Notes: generated from the letters alone by a model not told the origin. Counted from the first letter of the stretch, positions 45,502-54,784 are shown. The stretch is 64,000 nucleotides of DNA from Pseudonocardia sp. CNS-004 (GCA_001942185.1 MKJV01000145.1:114221-178220); one strand, 5' to 3'. Numbers and translations: made by a program.

Positions 45502-47460
45502 TCCGATCTGGACGCCGTCGGCGGAGTTCGCAGACGTTCCCGGCTCGCCGACTACCAGCGTCACCTGGAACGCGCCGGGCTCCGGTTCGAGGATTACCGC
45601 GCGCTGTGGCGGTGGTCGACGACCGAAGTCGGCGAGTTCTGGGAGTCGATCATCGACTTCTTCGACCTCGACGTCACGGCGCCGGAGACCGTTCTCGACG
45701 AGAGCCGGGGCATGCCGCATGTGAGCTGGTTCGCCGGCTCGACGACGAACTTCGCGGCTGCCGCGCTCATCGAAGGGCGGGAGGGGACCGCAGTCTCCTC
45801 CCTCACCGAGGACGGCGTCCGCTCCGACCTGTCGTGGGAGGAGCTGCGACACGCCGTCGGGGCGGTGGCGCACTGGTTGCGCGAGCAGGGTGTGGGGGTC
45901 GGGGACCGCGTGGTCGCCTACGTGCCCAACGTGCCCGAGGCCGTGGTGTGCCTGCTCGCCACTGCCGCGGTGGGTGCGGTCTGGGCGTCCTGCGCCCAGG
46001 AGTACGCCGTCGCCGGGGCGCTGGACCGGTTCGCCCCGCTCGAACCCCGGGTACTCATCGTGGCGGACGGGTACCGGTACGGCGGCCGTCGGCACGACCG
46101 CCGGACGCAGAGTGCGGAGTTGGCTCAGGGCCTGGGCACGCTGCAGCAGGTGCTGTGGATCGACAACCTCGGACTCGAACCCGCCGGCGCGGGCGCCCGC
46201 TACGCCGACGTCGTCGCCATCGGACGTGCGCCGGAGTTCACGCGGGTGCCGTTCGAGCACCCGCTGTGGGTGCTGTTCTCCTCCGGCACCACCGGACGGC
46301 CCAAGGGGATCGTGCAGAGTCACGGCGGGATCCTGCTGGAGCACACCAAGTTCCTCGCGTTCCACGCGGACCTGCGCCCAGGTGCGGTCTTCCTCTGGCT
46401 CGCGACACCGAGCTGGATGGTGTGGAACCTGCAGGTCTCCGGGCTGCTGGTCGGCGCGACCATCGCCACGTTCGACGGCAACCCGGTCTGGCCGGACGCC
46501 TCGGCGCTGTGGGGGATCGCCGAGGCGCTCGACCTCGACTTCCTGGGAGCGAGCGCGGCCGGTCTGACGGCCGCGCGCCGCGCCGCGGCCCGGCCGCTCG
46601 ACGTGGCACCGGGCTTGCGGTTGCGGGCGATCGGCAGCACCGGATCGCCGCTGCCGCCGGACACCGCCCGGTGGGTCCAGGCCGAGCTCCCGTCGGTCTG
46701 GCTGGCCTCCGCGAGCGGCGGAACCGATATCTGCTCGGCGTTCGCCGGTGGCATTCCGACGGAGCCGGTCCACGCGGATCGGCTCCAGGGCCCGACGCTG
46801 GGTGTCGCGCTCGAGGCCTGGGACGACGAGGGCCGGGCGGTGGTCGGACGGACCGGCGAGATGGTCGTCGTCCGCCCGTTGCCCTCGATGCCGATCGGGT
46901 TGTGGGGCGACGACGAGTTCAGCAGGTACACCGCGGCGTACTTCGACCACTACCCGGGTGTCTGGCGACACGGTGACTGGATGACGGTCACCGAGGACGG
47001 TGGCATCGTCGTGCACGGTCGTTCGGACGCCGTCATGAACCGGCATGGCGTGCGGATCGGCAGCAGTGAGATCTACGCGGCACTGGATCGTCTCGACACG
47101 GTGGCCGACTCGCTGGTCGTGGGAGTCGAGCTGGCCGACGGTGACTACTGGATGCCCTTGTTCGTCGTGCCCGCAGATCAGGCGGGCACACCTGTGGCAG
47201 AGGCGTTCGCCGTCACGGTGAAGGCCGCGATCCGAGCCGAAGCGAGCCCTCGCCACGTGCCCGACGAGGTCATCCTGGTGGAGACCCTCCCGCGCACGCG
47301 GACCGGTAAACGTCTCGAGGTCCCTGTCAAGCGGATCCTCCAGGGCGCGGACCCCGGGACCGTCACAGACGCCGCATCCGTTGACGATCCGTCAGCGCTC
47401 GCGGCATTTGCCCGGTGGCGTCCAGCTGGGGCGAGAGCTCTCGGCGGGACGCCGATCTGA
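45488..47460 (+). CDS. aacS: Acetoacetyl-CoA synthetase (one frameshift)
   Basis: After one added base near 45543 the N-terminus reads RLADYQRHLERAGLRFEDYR, LWRWSTTEVGEFWESIIDFF, typical of the AacS branch. Then GMPHVSWFAGSTTNFA, the AMP motif VLFSSGTTGRPKGIVQSHGG, ATPSWMVWNLQVSGLLVGAT, HGRSDAVMNRHGVRIGSSEI and the Lys of PRTRTGKRLEVPVKR. About 656 residues, the normal AacS length. It activates acetoacetate (or a close acid) with CoA, implying the FAH/VOC branch yields acetoacetate; substrate is inferred from family. Confidence 0.82.
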
Positions 47461-47582
47461 TACGGCGGACGGCTCGGCAAGGGCGGACGACACGCGCACG
47501 GGGCGCATGTCGTCGAGGCTTTGCGGAACGGCAGGTGGGCGAGGCTCGGTCGCTTCCGCCCGGCGCAGGCGGGCCCCGTCCC

Positions 47583-47687
47583 ATCGTGACCACGACGCTC
47601 GACGGGCTGACCGTGGACACGAGGAGACGGGCTCACGAGCTCGTCGACAGTGGGCGGACGATCGGCACGATCGTGCCCACCGCCTGA
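47583..47687 (+). pseudogene. Possible C-terminal scrap of a zinc-type alcohol/quinone dehydrogenase
   Basis: The frame ending at 47687 reads DTRRRAHELVDSGRTIGTIV, which resembles the last helix and strand of medium-chain dehydrogenases (AHxLVxxGxxxGKIVL). Upstream sequence in any frame is not recognisable. Weak call, based on about 20 residues. Confidence 0.25.
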
Positions 47688-47712
47688 TGGGCACCCAGCT
47701 GTCCCGGCGGTG

Positions 47713-48506
47713 TCAGTGGTGGGCGTGGGAGCCGGGCGCGAAGGCCCGGCGCCGGGACGGGTCCACTGGATGGTGGGTCGCCCGCCGGTCCAGTTGTTCC
47801 CGACCCCGTCCTCGTGGCTGCGCCAGAACCAGCCGGGGTTCTTGCCCTCTGGCCAGCCCTCGGGGTAGTCCTGCCAGGCCTCCATGCGGCCGCGGGCGGT
47901 CATGTCGAGGAGGGCGAGCGCGGGCATCGTCGCCTCGGCGCCCCTGCCGGTGACGGAGTTGGTGAGGAACACCCGGTCGCCGTCGCGCAGGAAGCACACC
48001 CAGGTCCCGAACTCGTCGCCGCTCACGATGTCGTCGTCGACGTCGGCCACGGAGTACCAGTGGTGGGGGTAGCCCATGAAGTCGACGAACGGCGCGAGCT
48101 CGGGGTAGGGCGCCTTGGCGAACACGGCGAACGAGACGCCCCGCGCGTGGAGGTAGGCGGGGTTCTGCACGGCGAAGTAGGTCAGGGTGCAGCCCTCGCA
48201 CTGGTTCTCGAACGGCTCGCCCGGGTGCCACATGTGCTTGTAGACGACGAGCTCCTCGCGGCCGTCGAACAGGTCGAGGAGGGTGGTCGGCCCGTCCGGT
48301 CCCACGACGGTGATGGCTGCGTCGACCTCCGTCATCGGGAGCCGACGACGGGCCGCGGCGATCGCGTCGCCCTCTCGCGTGTGCGCCTTCTCGCGTACCA
48401 GCAGCTCGTCGCGGGCGGCCTGCCAGGCGTCCCTGTCGACGACCGGTGGGACGGCGGACGCGGCCGGCGCGTGCTGGGCGAGGCGGTTCTCGTGGGTGCT
48501 GGTCAT
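47713..48506 (-). CDS. DUF899 thioredoxin-like protein
   Basis: PPVVDRDAWQAARDELLVRE, KAHTREGDAIAAARRRLPMT, ELVVYKHMWHPGEPFENQCE, GCTLTYFAVQNPAYLHARGV and FPHHWYSVADVDDDI-like segments are the hallmark of DUF899, a thioredoxin-fold family of unknown role. ATG 48506 has GGAG 6 bases upstream; ATG 48518 is possible. The 3' end is uncertain: a one-base shift near 47745 would end it at 47713, whereas the unshifted frame runs on with poor composition. Confidence 0.75.
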
Positions 48507-48680
48507 GCTCTGCTCCATCGCTCGGAAGGGCTTCGGACGTAGTGACTCGCGCGCCTGCCGAAATTCATCGGCCGCAGCCCATCGATTCGGCCACCGGCCC
48601 GACGGGGCAGCCGGACCCGCATCCCGCGCGGCCGGGAAAGCGGCTGCCGCCTGGAGGTGGGGCCGCTACGGTCCGCGGTC

Positions 48681-49112
48681 GTGGCCAAGACCGTGACCCT
48701 GATCCGTTCCTCGACGCTGTCCGACGTCGCCGAGTACGCCTACGCCGCCACCGCGCCCGCCGACGCGCGGCTGATCTTCCTCGCGGGCAGCTGCCCGCTC
48801 GACGCCGACGGGGCCACCGTGGCCGTCGGGGACTACGCCGGTCAGGCCGCCAAGGCCGTGGAGAACATGACGACCGCGTTGGCCGACAGCGGGGCGTCGC
48901 TGACCGATGTCCTCAGCACTCGGGTGCTGGTCGCGTCGAGCCGGCAGGCCGACCTGGTCGCGGCCTGGGAGGTCGTGCGGGACGCGTTCGGCGACCACGA
49001 CGTGCCCAGCACGCTGTTCGGGGTCACCGTGCTGGGCTATCCCGACCAGCTCGTCGAGATCGAAGCGGTCGCCGCCGTCAGCGATCCGGGGCGGTCGTGG
49101 CCGCTTCCCTGA
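48681..49112 (+). CDS. RidA (YjgF/YER057c) family protein
   Basis: 143 residues from GTG 48681: YAYAATAPADARLIFLAGSC, PLDADGATVAVGDYAGQAAK, AVENMTTALADSGASLTDVL, STRVLVASSRQADLVAAWEV and LVEIEAVAAV cover the RidA fold, including the late E-x-E/A strand. The imine-binding Arg (VLVASSRQ) position looks present. Enamine/imine deaminase activity is the family norm. Its 3' end overlaps the convergent HxlR gene by 35 bases. Confidence 0.82.
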   Translation: MAKTVTLIRSSTLSDVAEYAYAATAPADARLIFLAGSCPLDADGATVAVGDYAGQAAKAVENMTTALADSGASLTDVLSTRVLVASSRQADLVAAWEVVRDAFGDHDVPSTLFGVTVLGYPDQLVEIEAVAAVSDPGRSWPLP

Positions 49113-49568
49113 GCGCCGCCACCGCCGACGGCCGCTCCGGGTGGGGGTCCGGCGAGCCGAGGTGGAGGACGCGTAGTTCGTCCATGAACCGGTCCCAGAG
49201 CTCGGGGCCGCCGTCCTCGAGCAGGCGTGCGCGGGCGGCGAGGCGCGGGGTCGTCTCGCGGTGCCGCAGCCCCCAGGAGCCGAGTGCCACCATGACCGGC
49301 ACGAGCTGGATCGCCGGCTCGGTGAGGCTGTAGCGCGCACGCTGGCCCCGGCGCGCCTCCGCGCGCGCAGCAGGCCGGAGTCGACGAGCCGTGCGATGCG
49401 GTCGGCGAGCACGTTCGACGCGATGCCCTCCTCCGAGCCGGTGAGGAGCTCCCGGAAGTACCGCTTGCCGCCGAAGATCATGTCGCGGAGCACGACCAGG
49501 GTCCACCGGTCGCCGAACGCCTCGACCGCGGCGTTGATCGCGCACCCGGAGCGTGGCGTCGCCTTCAC
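49078..49568 (-). CDS. HxlR-family regulator (one frameshift)
   Basis: SGCAINAAVEAFGDRWTLVV, LRDMIFGGKRYFRELLTGSE and EGIASNVLADRIARLVDSGL are the HxlR winged helix. A base is missing near 49372; the wing continues RYSLTEPAIQLVPVMVALGS, WGLRHRETTP to the stop at 49078. GTG 49568 has GGGAGG 5 bases upstream. It is divergent from the alpha/beta hydrolase, with two operator-like repeats in the 75-base gap. Confidence 0.78.
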
Positions 49569-49581
49569 TGCGCCTCCCGAA

Positions 49582-49632
49582 GTGGTTGTGTTTCACAATC
49601 AGTCTAGCTACGGTGGTTGCAATTCACAATCA
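49582..49632. promoter_or_regulatory. Two 20-bp operator-like repeats in hxlR/hydrolase gap
   Basis: GTGGTTGTGTTTCACAATCA (49582-49601) and GTGGTTGCAATTCACAATCA (49613-49632) are direct repeats with three mismatches, 31 bases apart (about three turns). The first contains a perfect dyad TTGTG-TTT-CACAA. Their place between divergent genes fits binding of the HxlR protein to both promoters. Confidence 0.65.
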
Positions 49633-49643
49633 CTGGGGGAGCG

Positions 49644-50486
49644 ATGAAGATCCTCGAAGTCGACGGCGTCGAGCTCGCGACGGACCGCCACGGCCCCGAC
49701 GGCGCACCCGCGCTGCTGCTCATCGCGGGCGGCGGCCAGTCCATGGACTGGTGGACGCCCGAGTTCTGCAACCTGCTCGGCGGCGGCTCGCTGCAGGTCA
49801 TCCGCTACGACCACCGCGATACCGGCCGGTCGAGCAGCTCCCCGGCCGGGAAGCCCGGCTACTCCGGTGACGACCTCGCCGCCGACCCGCTGCGCGTGCT
49901 CGACGCCCTCGGCATCGACCGCGCGCACCTGATAGGCATGTCGATGGGCGGCGGTATCGCGCAGAGCATCGCGGCGCGCGTGCCCGAGCGGGTCCGATCG
50001 CTGACCCTCGTCGAATGCAGCCCCGCCGGTGGCGATCACGGCGAGCTGCCGCCGCCGACTCCCGCGGTCGCCGCGACCTGGGAGGAGCCGCCGCCGGAGA
50101 TCGACTGGCACGACGAGGCCGCGGTGATCGACTACCGGGTCGACGTCGAGCGGCCCTTCGCCGGCCCACTCGGGTTCGACGAGCCGCGCGTACGCGCGCT
50201 GGCGACGCTCGAGGTGCGCCGCACGCGCGACATGGCGGCGTCGATGGTGAACCACTTCGTCGCCGCACCCGGGGCGTCGGTGGACCCGGCCGTGATCCGC
50301 GTGCCGACGCTCGTGGTGCACAGCGCCGACGACCCGATGTTCCCGCTCGCGCACGGGGAGGCGCTGGCGGGAGCGATCCCCGGGGCGCGGCTCGTGCGCC
50401 TCTCGGGCGTGGGTCACGAGATCCCGCCGCCGTCGGTGTGGGACGTGGTCGTGCCGGAGGTGCGCGAGCACCTGCTGCGTGGCTGA
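49644..50486 (+). CDS. Alpha/beta hydrolase
   Basis: Intact 280 residues. PALLLIAGGGQSMDWWTPEF (oxyanion region), VIRYDHRDTGRSSSSPAGKP, AHLIGMSMGGGIAQSIAARV with nucleophile Ser in GMSMGG, the acid in LVVHSADDPMFPLAHG and the His of GVGHEIPPPSVWD make a complete triad. GGGGGAGCG precedes ATG 49644. Likely HxlR-regulated esterase or lactonase; similar proteins appear as aclacinomycin-methylesterase-like hydrolases. Substrate unknown. Confidence 0.85.
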   Translation: MKILEVDGVELATDRHGPDGAPALLLIAGGGQSMDWWTPEFCNLLGGGSLQVIRYDHRDTGRSSSSPAGKPGYSGDDLAADPLRVLDALGIDRAHLIGMSMGGGIAQSIAARVPERVRSLTLVECSPAGGDHGELPPPTPAVAATWEEPPPEIDWHDEAAVIDYRVDVERPFAGPLGFDEPRVRALATLEVRRTRDMAASMVNHFVAAPGASVDPAVIRVPTLVVHSADDPMFPLAHGEALAGAIPGARLVRLSGVGHEIPPPSVWDVVVPEVREHLLRG

Positions 50487-50493
50487 CTCCCGG

Positions 50494-52068
50494 TCAGCGG
50501 TGCCCGGCCGCGCGCTCCCGCAGCACGAATCGCTGCAGCTTGCCGGTGCTCGTGCGGGGCAGCGCGTCGACGAACTCCACGATCCGCGGGTACTTGTACG
50601 GGGCGATCGTCTGCTTCACGTGGTCCTGCAGCGCCGCCGCGTCGGGTGTCGCCCCCTCCCGCAGCACGACGTACGCCGTGACGAGGGCGCCGCGCTCCTC
50701 GTCGGGGGTGGCCACCACCGCGCAGTCCAGCACGTCCGCGTGTCCCACCAGCGCCTGCTCCACCTCCGGCCCGGAGATGTTGTAGCCGGACGAGACGATC
50801 ATGTCGTCGCTGCGGGCGAGGTAGGTGAAGTAGCCGTCGGCGTCGCGCACGTACGTGTCGCCGGTGAAGTTCCAGCCGTGGCGCACGTAGTTGCCCTGCC
50901 GGTCGCCGTCGAGGTAGCGGCAGCCCGTGGGCCCCTGCACGGCGAGGTTGCCGGGCGTGCCGTCGGGCACCGGCCTGCCGTCGTCGTCCAGCACGGCGGC
51001 CCGGTAGCCGGGCACGGCCCGCCCGGTGGTGCCGGGGCGGATGTCGTCGTCGGCGGCCGAGATGAACACGTGCAGCATCTCGGTGGAGCCGATGCCGTCG
51101 ATGATCCGCAGGCCGGTGGCGTCGTGCATCGCGTGCCACACGCTCGCCGGCAGCGTCTCACCCGCCGAGACCAGCCTGCGCATCCCGGCGAGCCGGTCGG
51201 CCTTGCCGGCCGCGAGGATCGACCGGTACGCGGTGGGCGCGGTGAACAGCACGGTGGCGCCGTGCTCGGCCACGGCGTCGGCGAGCCGGGGCGGCGTCAC
51301 GCGGTCCAGTAGCAACATGCACGCCCCGGCCCGGAGCGGGAAGACCACCAGGCCGCCCAGCCCGAAGGTGAACGCGATCGGCGGGGTGCCGGTGACGACG
51401 TCGGAGGGCCGGATGTCCACCACGTGGCGCGAGAACGTGTCGGCGATCGCGAGCACGTCGCGGTGGAAGTGCATCGTGGCCTTCGGGCGGCCGGTGGTGC
51501 CGGAGGTGAAGGCCAGCATCGCCACGTCGTCTGCGGCCGTGTCCACCGGGGTGAACGCGTCGTCGTGCGTCTGGCACAGGACGGCGAGCTCGGCGTCGGT
51601 CCCGTACGCCACGGTGCGCAGGTCGCGCGGCACCTCGTCGAGGAAGCCATGGTGGACGAGCGCGAGCGCCGGCTTCGCCAGATCGCGGATCGTGTCGAGC
51701 TCGGAGCGGCGCAGCATCGGCATGGTGGCCACCGCGACCCCTCCGGCCAGCAGCACCCCCAGCCAGCAGGCCACCTGCCACGGCTCGTTCGGCCCGCGCA
51801 GGAGCACCCGGTTGCCCGGCACGAGGCCGAGGTCCTCGGTGAGCACGGCCGCCACCCGGGCGGCCCGGCTGCGCAGCTCGCCGTAGGTCCACGCGATGTC
51901 CGATCCCCGCACGCACGGGCGGTCGTCGGGCGGGCCGGCGAGCAGCTCGCGGGCGGCGTTGAGCTGCTCGGGGTAGTGCAGCTCCGGCAGGTCGAACACG
52001 AGCTCGGGCCACTGGTCGCGGGGTGGCAGGTGATCGTGGCAGAACGGGTCCGTGTGGGCGCTGGCCAT
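50494..52068 (-). CDS. AMP-dependent aryl-CoA ligase (2-aminobenzoate-CoA ligase-like)
   Basis: Intact 524 residues. LPPRDQWPELVFDLPELHYP at the N-terminus, MLAFTSGTTGRPKATMHFHR, IRPSDVVTGTPPIAFTFGLG, DGIGSTEMLHVFISA, DDMIVSSGYNISGPEVEQAL and LPRTSTGKLQRFVLRER match the benzoate/2-aminobenzoate-CoA ligase group of the ANL family. It would activate an aromatic acid with CoA. GGGAGG lies before ATG 52068. It faces the alpha/beta hydrolase 8 bases away, convergently. Confidence 0.83.
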   Translation of the reverse strand: MASAHTDPFCHDHLPPRDQWPELVFDLPELHYPEQLNAARELLAGPPDDRPCVRGSDIAWTYGELRSRAARVAAVLTEDLGLVPGNRVLLRGPNEPWQVACWLGVLLAGGVAVATMPMLRRSELDTIRDLAKPALALVHHGFLDEVPRDLRTVAYGTDAELAVLCQTHDDAFTPVDTAADDVAMLAFTSGTTGRPKATMHFHRDVLAIADTFSRHVVDIRPSDVVTGTPPIAFTFGLGGLVVFPLRAGACMLLLDRVTPPRLADAVAEHGATVLFTAPTAYRSILAAGKADRLAGMRRLVSAGETLPASVWHAMHDATGLRIIDGIGSTEMLHVFISAADDDIRPGTTGRAVPGYRAAVLDDDGRPVPDGTPGNLAVQGPTGCRYLDGDRQGNYVRHGWNFTGDTYVRDADGYFTYLARSDDMIVSSGYNISGPEVEQALVGHADVLDCAVVATPDEERGALVTAYVVLREGATPDAAALQDHVKQTIAPYKYPRIVEFVDALPRTSTGKLQRFVLRERAAGHR

Positions 52069-52365
52069 GGGGAACCTCCCGCATCGAGTATGGCGCTTCG
52101 CTGACGCTAGTCAAGACGGCGCTATGCCGGACGCGCGGGCGGTCCGCGGTCGACCGGGACGTGATCACCGGAGGTGGTCCGCCAGCGCCGGATGTGACGC
52201 TCTGACGCCACTTCCGCCGATCATGTGCACCTCGATCGTCGACAGTGGTGGCAGGACGACAGATCAGCCGTCCCGGCACCATTTCCGGCGATCATGAGCC
52301 GCCGGCCGGCCCACCGTCGCGGCTCTGGTCGCCTGCGGCCACCGGCCGAGTCCTCCAGCGCCCGG
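52069..52365. other. Intergenic region with a GATCATG-containing repeat
   Basis: No gene is seen. CACTTCCGCCGATCATG (about 52210) and CATTTCCGGCGATCATG (about 52288) are 17-base near-repeats. Related GATCATG-containing stretches also occur at 55318-55400, so this may be a dispersed intergenic element. Confidence 0.4.
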
Positions 52366-53616
52366 CTAGAGCTCCGCGAGCGGGACCCCGGGGTCGGCCA
52401 GCCGCGCGGGGTCGACCCGTGCACCGGAGCGGACGATCCGCCCGATGTCGTCGGCGACGTCCCAGACGTTGACGTTCATCCCGGCCAGCACCCGGCCGTC
52501 GGCGAGCCAGAAGGCGATGAACTCGCGGGACGCGACGTCGCCGCGGAACACCACCCGCTCATAGCCGCCCGGCTCGACGTGGCCGGAGTACTCCATGCCG
52601 AGGTCGTACTGGTCGGTGAAGAAGTACGGCACCGGGTCGTACACGACGTCCCCGCCGAGCATCGCGCGGGCGGCGGCCGGGCCGCCGTCGAGGGCGTTCT
52701 GCCAGTGCTCGACCCGGATCCGGCGCCCGAGCAGCGGGTTCTCGGCGTTGGCCACGTCGCCGGCGGCATGGATGTCCGGGTCGGACGTGCGCAGCGCGGC
52801 GTCGACGAGCACCCCGTCGTCCACCGCGAGCCCGGCGGCCCTGGCCAGCTCCACCGCGGGGGTGATGCCGACGCCGATGACGACCGCGTCGGCGGGCACC
52901 GAGGAGCCGTCCTCGAGCGTCACCGACGCGACCCGCCCGTCCGTGCCGACGATCTCGCGGACGCCCGTGCCCAGACGCAGGTCCACGCCGTGCTCGGCGT
53001 GCAGGTCGGCGAACACCCGGGCGACCTCGTCCCCGAGCACCCGGCGCAGGGGCAGCGTGTCGAGCTCGGCGAGCGTGACGGCGGCGCCGTGCGTCCGGGC
53101 CGCGGCCGCGACCTCCAGGCCGATCCAGCCGCCGCCGACGACGACCACGCGGGCGCCCTCCACGAGCGCCCCCCGCAGCGCGTCGGAGTGCTCGACGCGG
53201 CGCAGGTAGTGCACGCCCTCCAGGTCGGCGCCGGGCACCTCCAGCCTGCGCACGACGGAGCCCGTCGTGAGCAGCAGCTTGTCGTAGCCCAGGCGCTCGC
53301 CGCCGGCGAGCGTGACGGTGTGGGCCGCCGGGTCGATCGACTCGGCCCGGACGCCGGTGCGCAGCTCGATGCCCTGCTCGTCGTACCAGGCGCGGTCGTG
53401 CACGAACGCGGTGTCGCGCTCGTCGCTGCCCAGGAGGTAGCCCTTGGACAGCGGCGGGCGCTCGTAGGGCGGTTCGGGCTCCTCCCCGACGAGGACCACC
53501 CGTCCGGTGAACCCCTCCTCGCGCAGCGTCTCCGCAGCCTTCGCGCCCGCGAGGCTCGCGCCGACGACGACGAACGTGCGATCGTCCTGAGCGGTGGTCT
53601 CCTGTGCGGTGGTCAT
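52366..53616 (-). CDS. FAD-dependent NAD(P)H:ferredoxin/rubredoxin reductase
   Basis: Intact 416 residues. TFVVVGASLAGAKAAETLRE, PPYERPPLSKGYLLG, ARVVVVGGGWIGLEVAAAAR (NADH site), IHAAGDVANAENPLL and the C-terminal reductase dimer domain (EFIAFWLADGRVLAGMNVNV) identify the ferredoxin-reductase family used by Rieske oxygenases and P450s. No ferredoxin or oxygenase gene is adjacent. Followed upstream by a TetR gene on the same strand, 62 bases away. Confidence 0.88.
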   Translation of the reverse strand: MTTAQETTAQDDRTFVVVGASLAGAKAAETLREEGFTGRVVLVGEEPEPPYERPPLSKGYLLGSDERDTAFVHDRAWYDEQGIELRTGVRAESIDPAAHTVTLAGGERLGYDKLLLTTGSVVRRLEVPGADLEGVHYLRRVEHSDALRGALVEGARVVVVGGGWIGLEVAAAARTHGAAVTLAELDTLPLRRVLGDEVARVFADLHAEHGVDLRLGTGVREIVGTDGRVASVTLEDGSSVPADAVVIGVGITPAVELARAAGLAVDDGVLVDAALRTSDPDIHAAGDVANAENPLLGRRIRVEHWQNALDGGPAAARAMLGGDVVYDPVPYFFTDQYDLGMEYSGHVEPGGYERVVFRGDVASREFIAFWLADGRVLAGMNVNVWDVADDIGRIVRSGARVDPARLADPGVPLAEL

Positions 53617-53678
53617 GGCTCACCTGCCGTGCCTCGGGTGCCGAGACGTCCCATTCGAGCACGGGTACCCGCCGCGTG

Positions 53679-54282
53679 TCACCGGGGACGCGTGCGCAGC
53701 CCGTCGAGGATGATCCGGGCGATGTGGGCGGAGCGCTCGCTGTCGTTCTCCGCGCCGGCGTGGCGGATCGCGGCGAAGCGCCCGCGACGAGTGCCATCAC
53801 CTCGTCGACATCTGCGTCGGGGCGGGCGAGGCCTGCGGCGTGGGCGCGGTCCAGCAGGAGGGCGACGCGGTGGGTGAGGTCCGCCGCGACGTCCGGGGCG
53901 GCGCTGCGCAGGTCGAACTCGGCGGCCGCCAGCGCGCTCTTCACCGCGACGTTGGCGGCACCCGTGGCCATCATCCGGGACAGGAGCGTGAACAGGCCGC
54001 GGCATCACCGGTGGCGGCGAGCGCGTCCGCCTCCGCCACCAGTTGCCGCAGCATGTCGGTCGCGACGGCGAGGTAGAGCGCTTCCTTGGTGGGGAAGTGC
54101 CGGTGGACGGTGCCGGGTCCGACGCCGGCCCGACGGGCGATCTCGTCGAGCGAGACACCGAGGCCATCGGTGGCGAACAGCTGTTGAGCGGTTCGCAGCA
54201 CCCGCTCGCGGTTGCGGCGCGCGTCGGCCCGCAGCCCCCGGTCGCCGGGGTGTGGCGCGGGTTCGCGCGGTCGTCCGGACAT
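53679..54282 (-). CDS. TetR-family regulator (two frameshifts)
   Basis: ADARRNRERVLRTAQQLFAT, DGLGVSLDEIARRAGVGPGT and VHRHFPTKEALYLAV form the TetR HTH. The ligand domain continues in another frame (MMATGAANVAVKSALAAAEF, VAADLTHRVALLLDRAHAAG) and the end (SERSAHIARIILDGLRTRPR) in a third; breaks are near 54002 and 53777. ATG 54282 or 54291 start. It is divergent from a SnoaL-like gene and precedes the FAD reductase, either of which it may control. Confidence 0.72.
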
Positions 54283-54299
54283 CGGCTCCAAGCATAACC

Positions 54300-54346
54300 G
54301 GGGCGTCGCACCGTATAGTCCGGGCCGTAAGCGGGGCGACGCACCG
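54300..54346. promoter_or_regulatory. Two 14-bp direct repeats in tetR/SnoaL-like gap
   Basis: GGGGCGTCGCACCG (54300-54313) and GGGGCGACGCACCG (54333-54346) differ at one base and are 33 bases apart. TATAGT follows the first copy and could be a -10 element for the rightward gene. TetR operators are usually palindromic, so binding by the adjacent TetR protein is only a possibility. Confidence 0.4.
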
Positions 54347-54391
54347 CTTCACCGATGCCGTGCCGATCGCCCACCGGAAGGGAACACGCAG

Positions 54392-54784
54392 ATGACCACC
54401 CGTGAGGACGCGAGCGCATTGGTGCGGCAGATGCAGGAGTGCTTCAACACCAGGCAGTTCGACCGGGCCGCCGACCTGCACACGCCCGGTTTCTTCAGCC
54501 ATCCGCTCGGAGCGGCCGGATTCGAGGTGGGCAAGGCCGCCTGGAGCGCGCTCACCGCCCGGTACCCCGGCATCCGCGTCGTCGCCCGGGACATCCTGGT
54601 GGACGGTGACAAGGCCGCCGTCCGCTCGACCGTCGAGGGGATCACGACCCCGGGTGCCGGGGCGCAGCCCGAGCTGTTCGAGATCTTCCGCATCGACGGC
54701 GGCCGGTTCGCCGAGATGTGGGGTGCCAGCGCGGGATTCCCGGACTCGGCGAGTCCGGAGGACGTGCTCGGCGGGGCGCCGTGA
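54392..54784 (+). CDS. SnoaL-like polyketide-cyclase-fold protein
   Basis: 130 residues: SALVRQMQECFNTRQFDRAA, DLHTPGFFSHPLGAAGFEVG, ALTARYPGIRVVARDILVDG and ELFEIFRIDGGRFAEMWG are the SnoaL/ester-cyclase (NTF2-like) pattern. ATG 54392 preceded by GAAGGGAA. Divergent from the TetR gene, probably its target. Catalytic function unknown. Confidence 0.75.
   Translation: MTTREDASALVRQMQECFNTRQFDRAADLHTPGFFSHPLGAAGFEVGKAAWSALTARYPGIRVVARDILVDGDKAAVRSTVEGITTPGAGAQPELFEIFRIDGGRFAEMWGASAGFPDSASPEDVLGGAP

Noticed and set aside
44644..47256. 870-codon leftward open frame
   Set aside because: It is antisense to the VOC and AacS genes, has His/Arg/Gly-biased composition and no domain; high-GC shadow.
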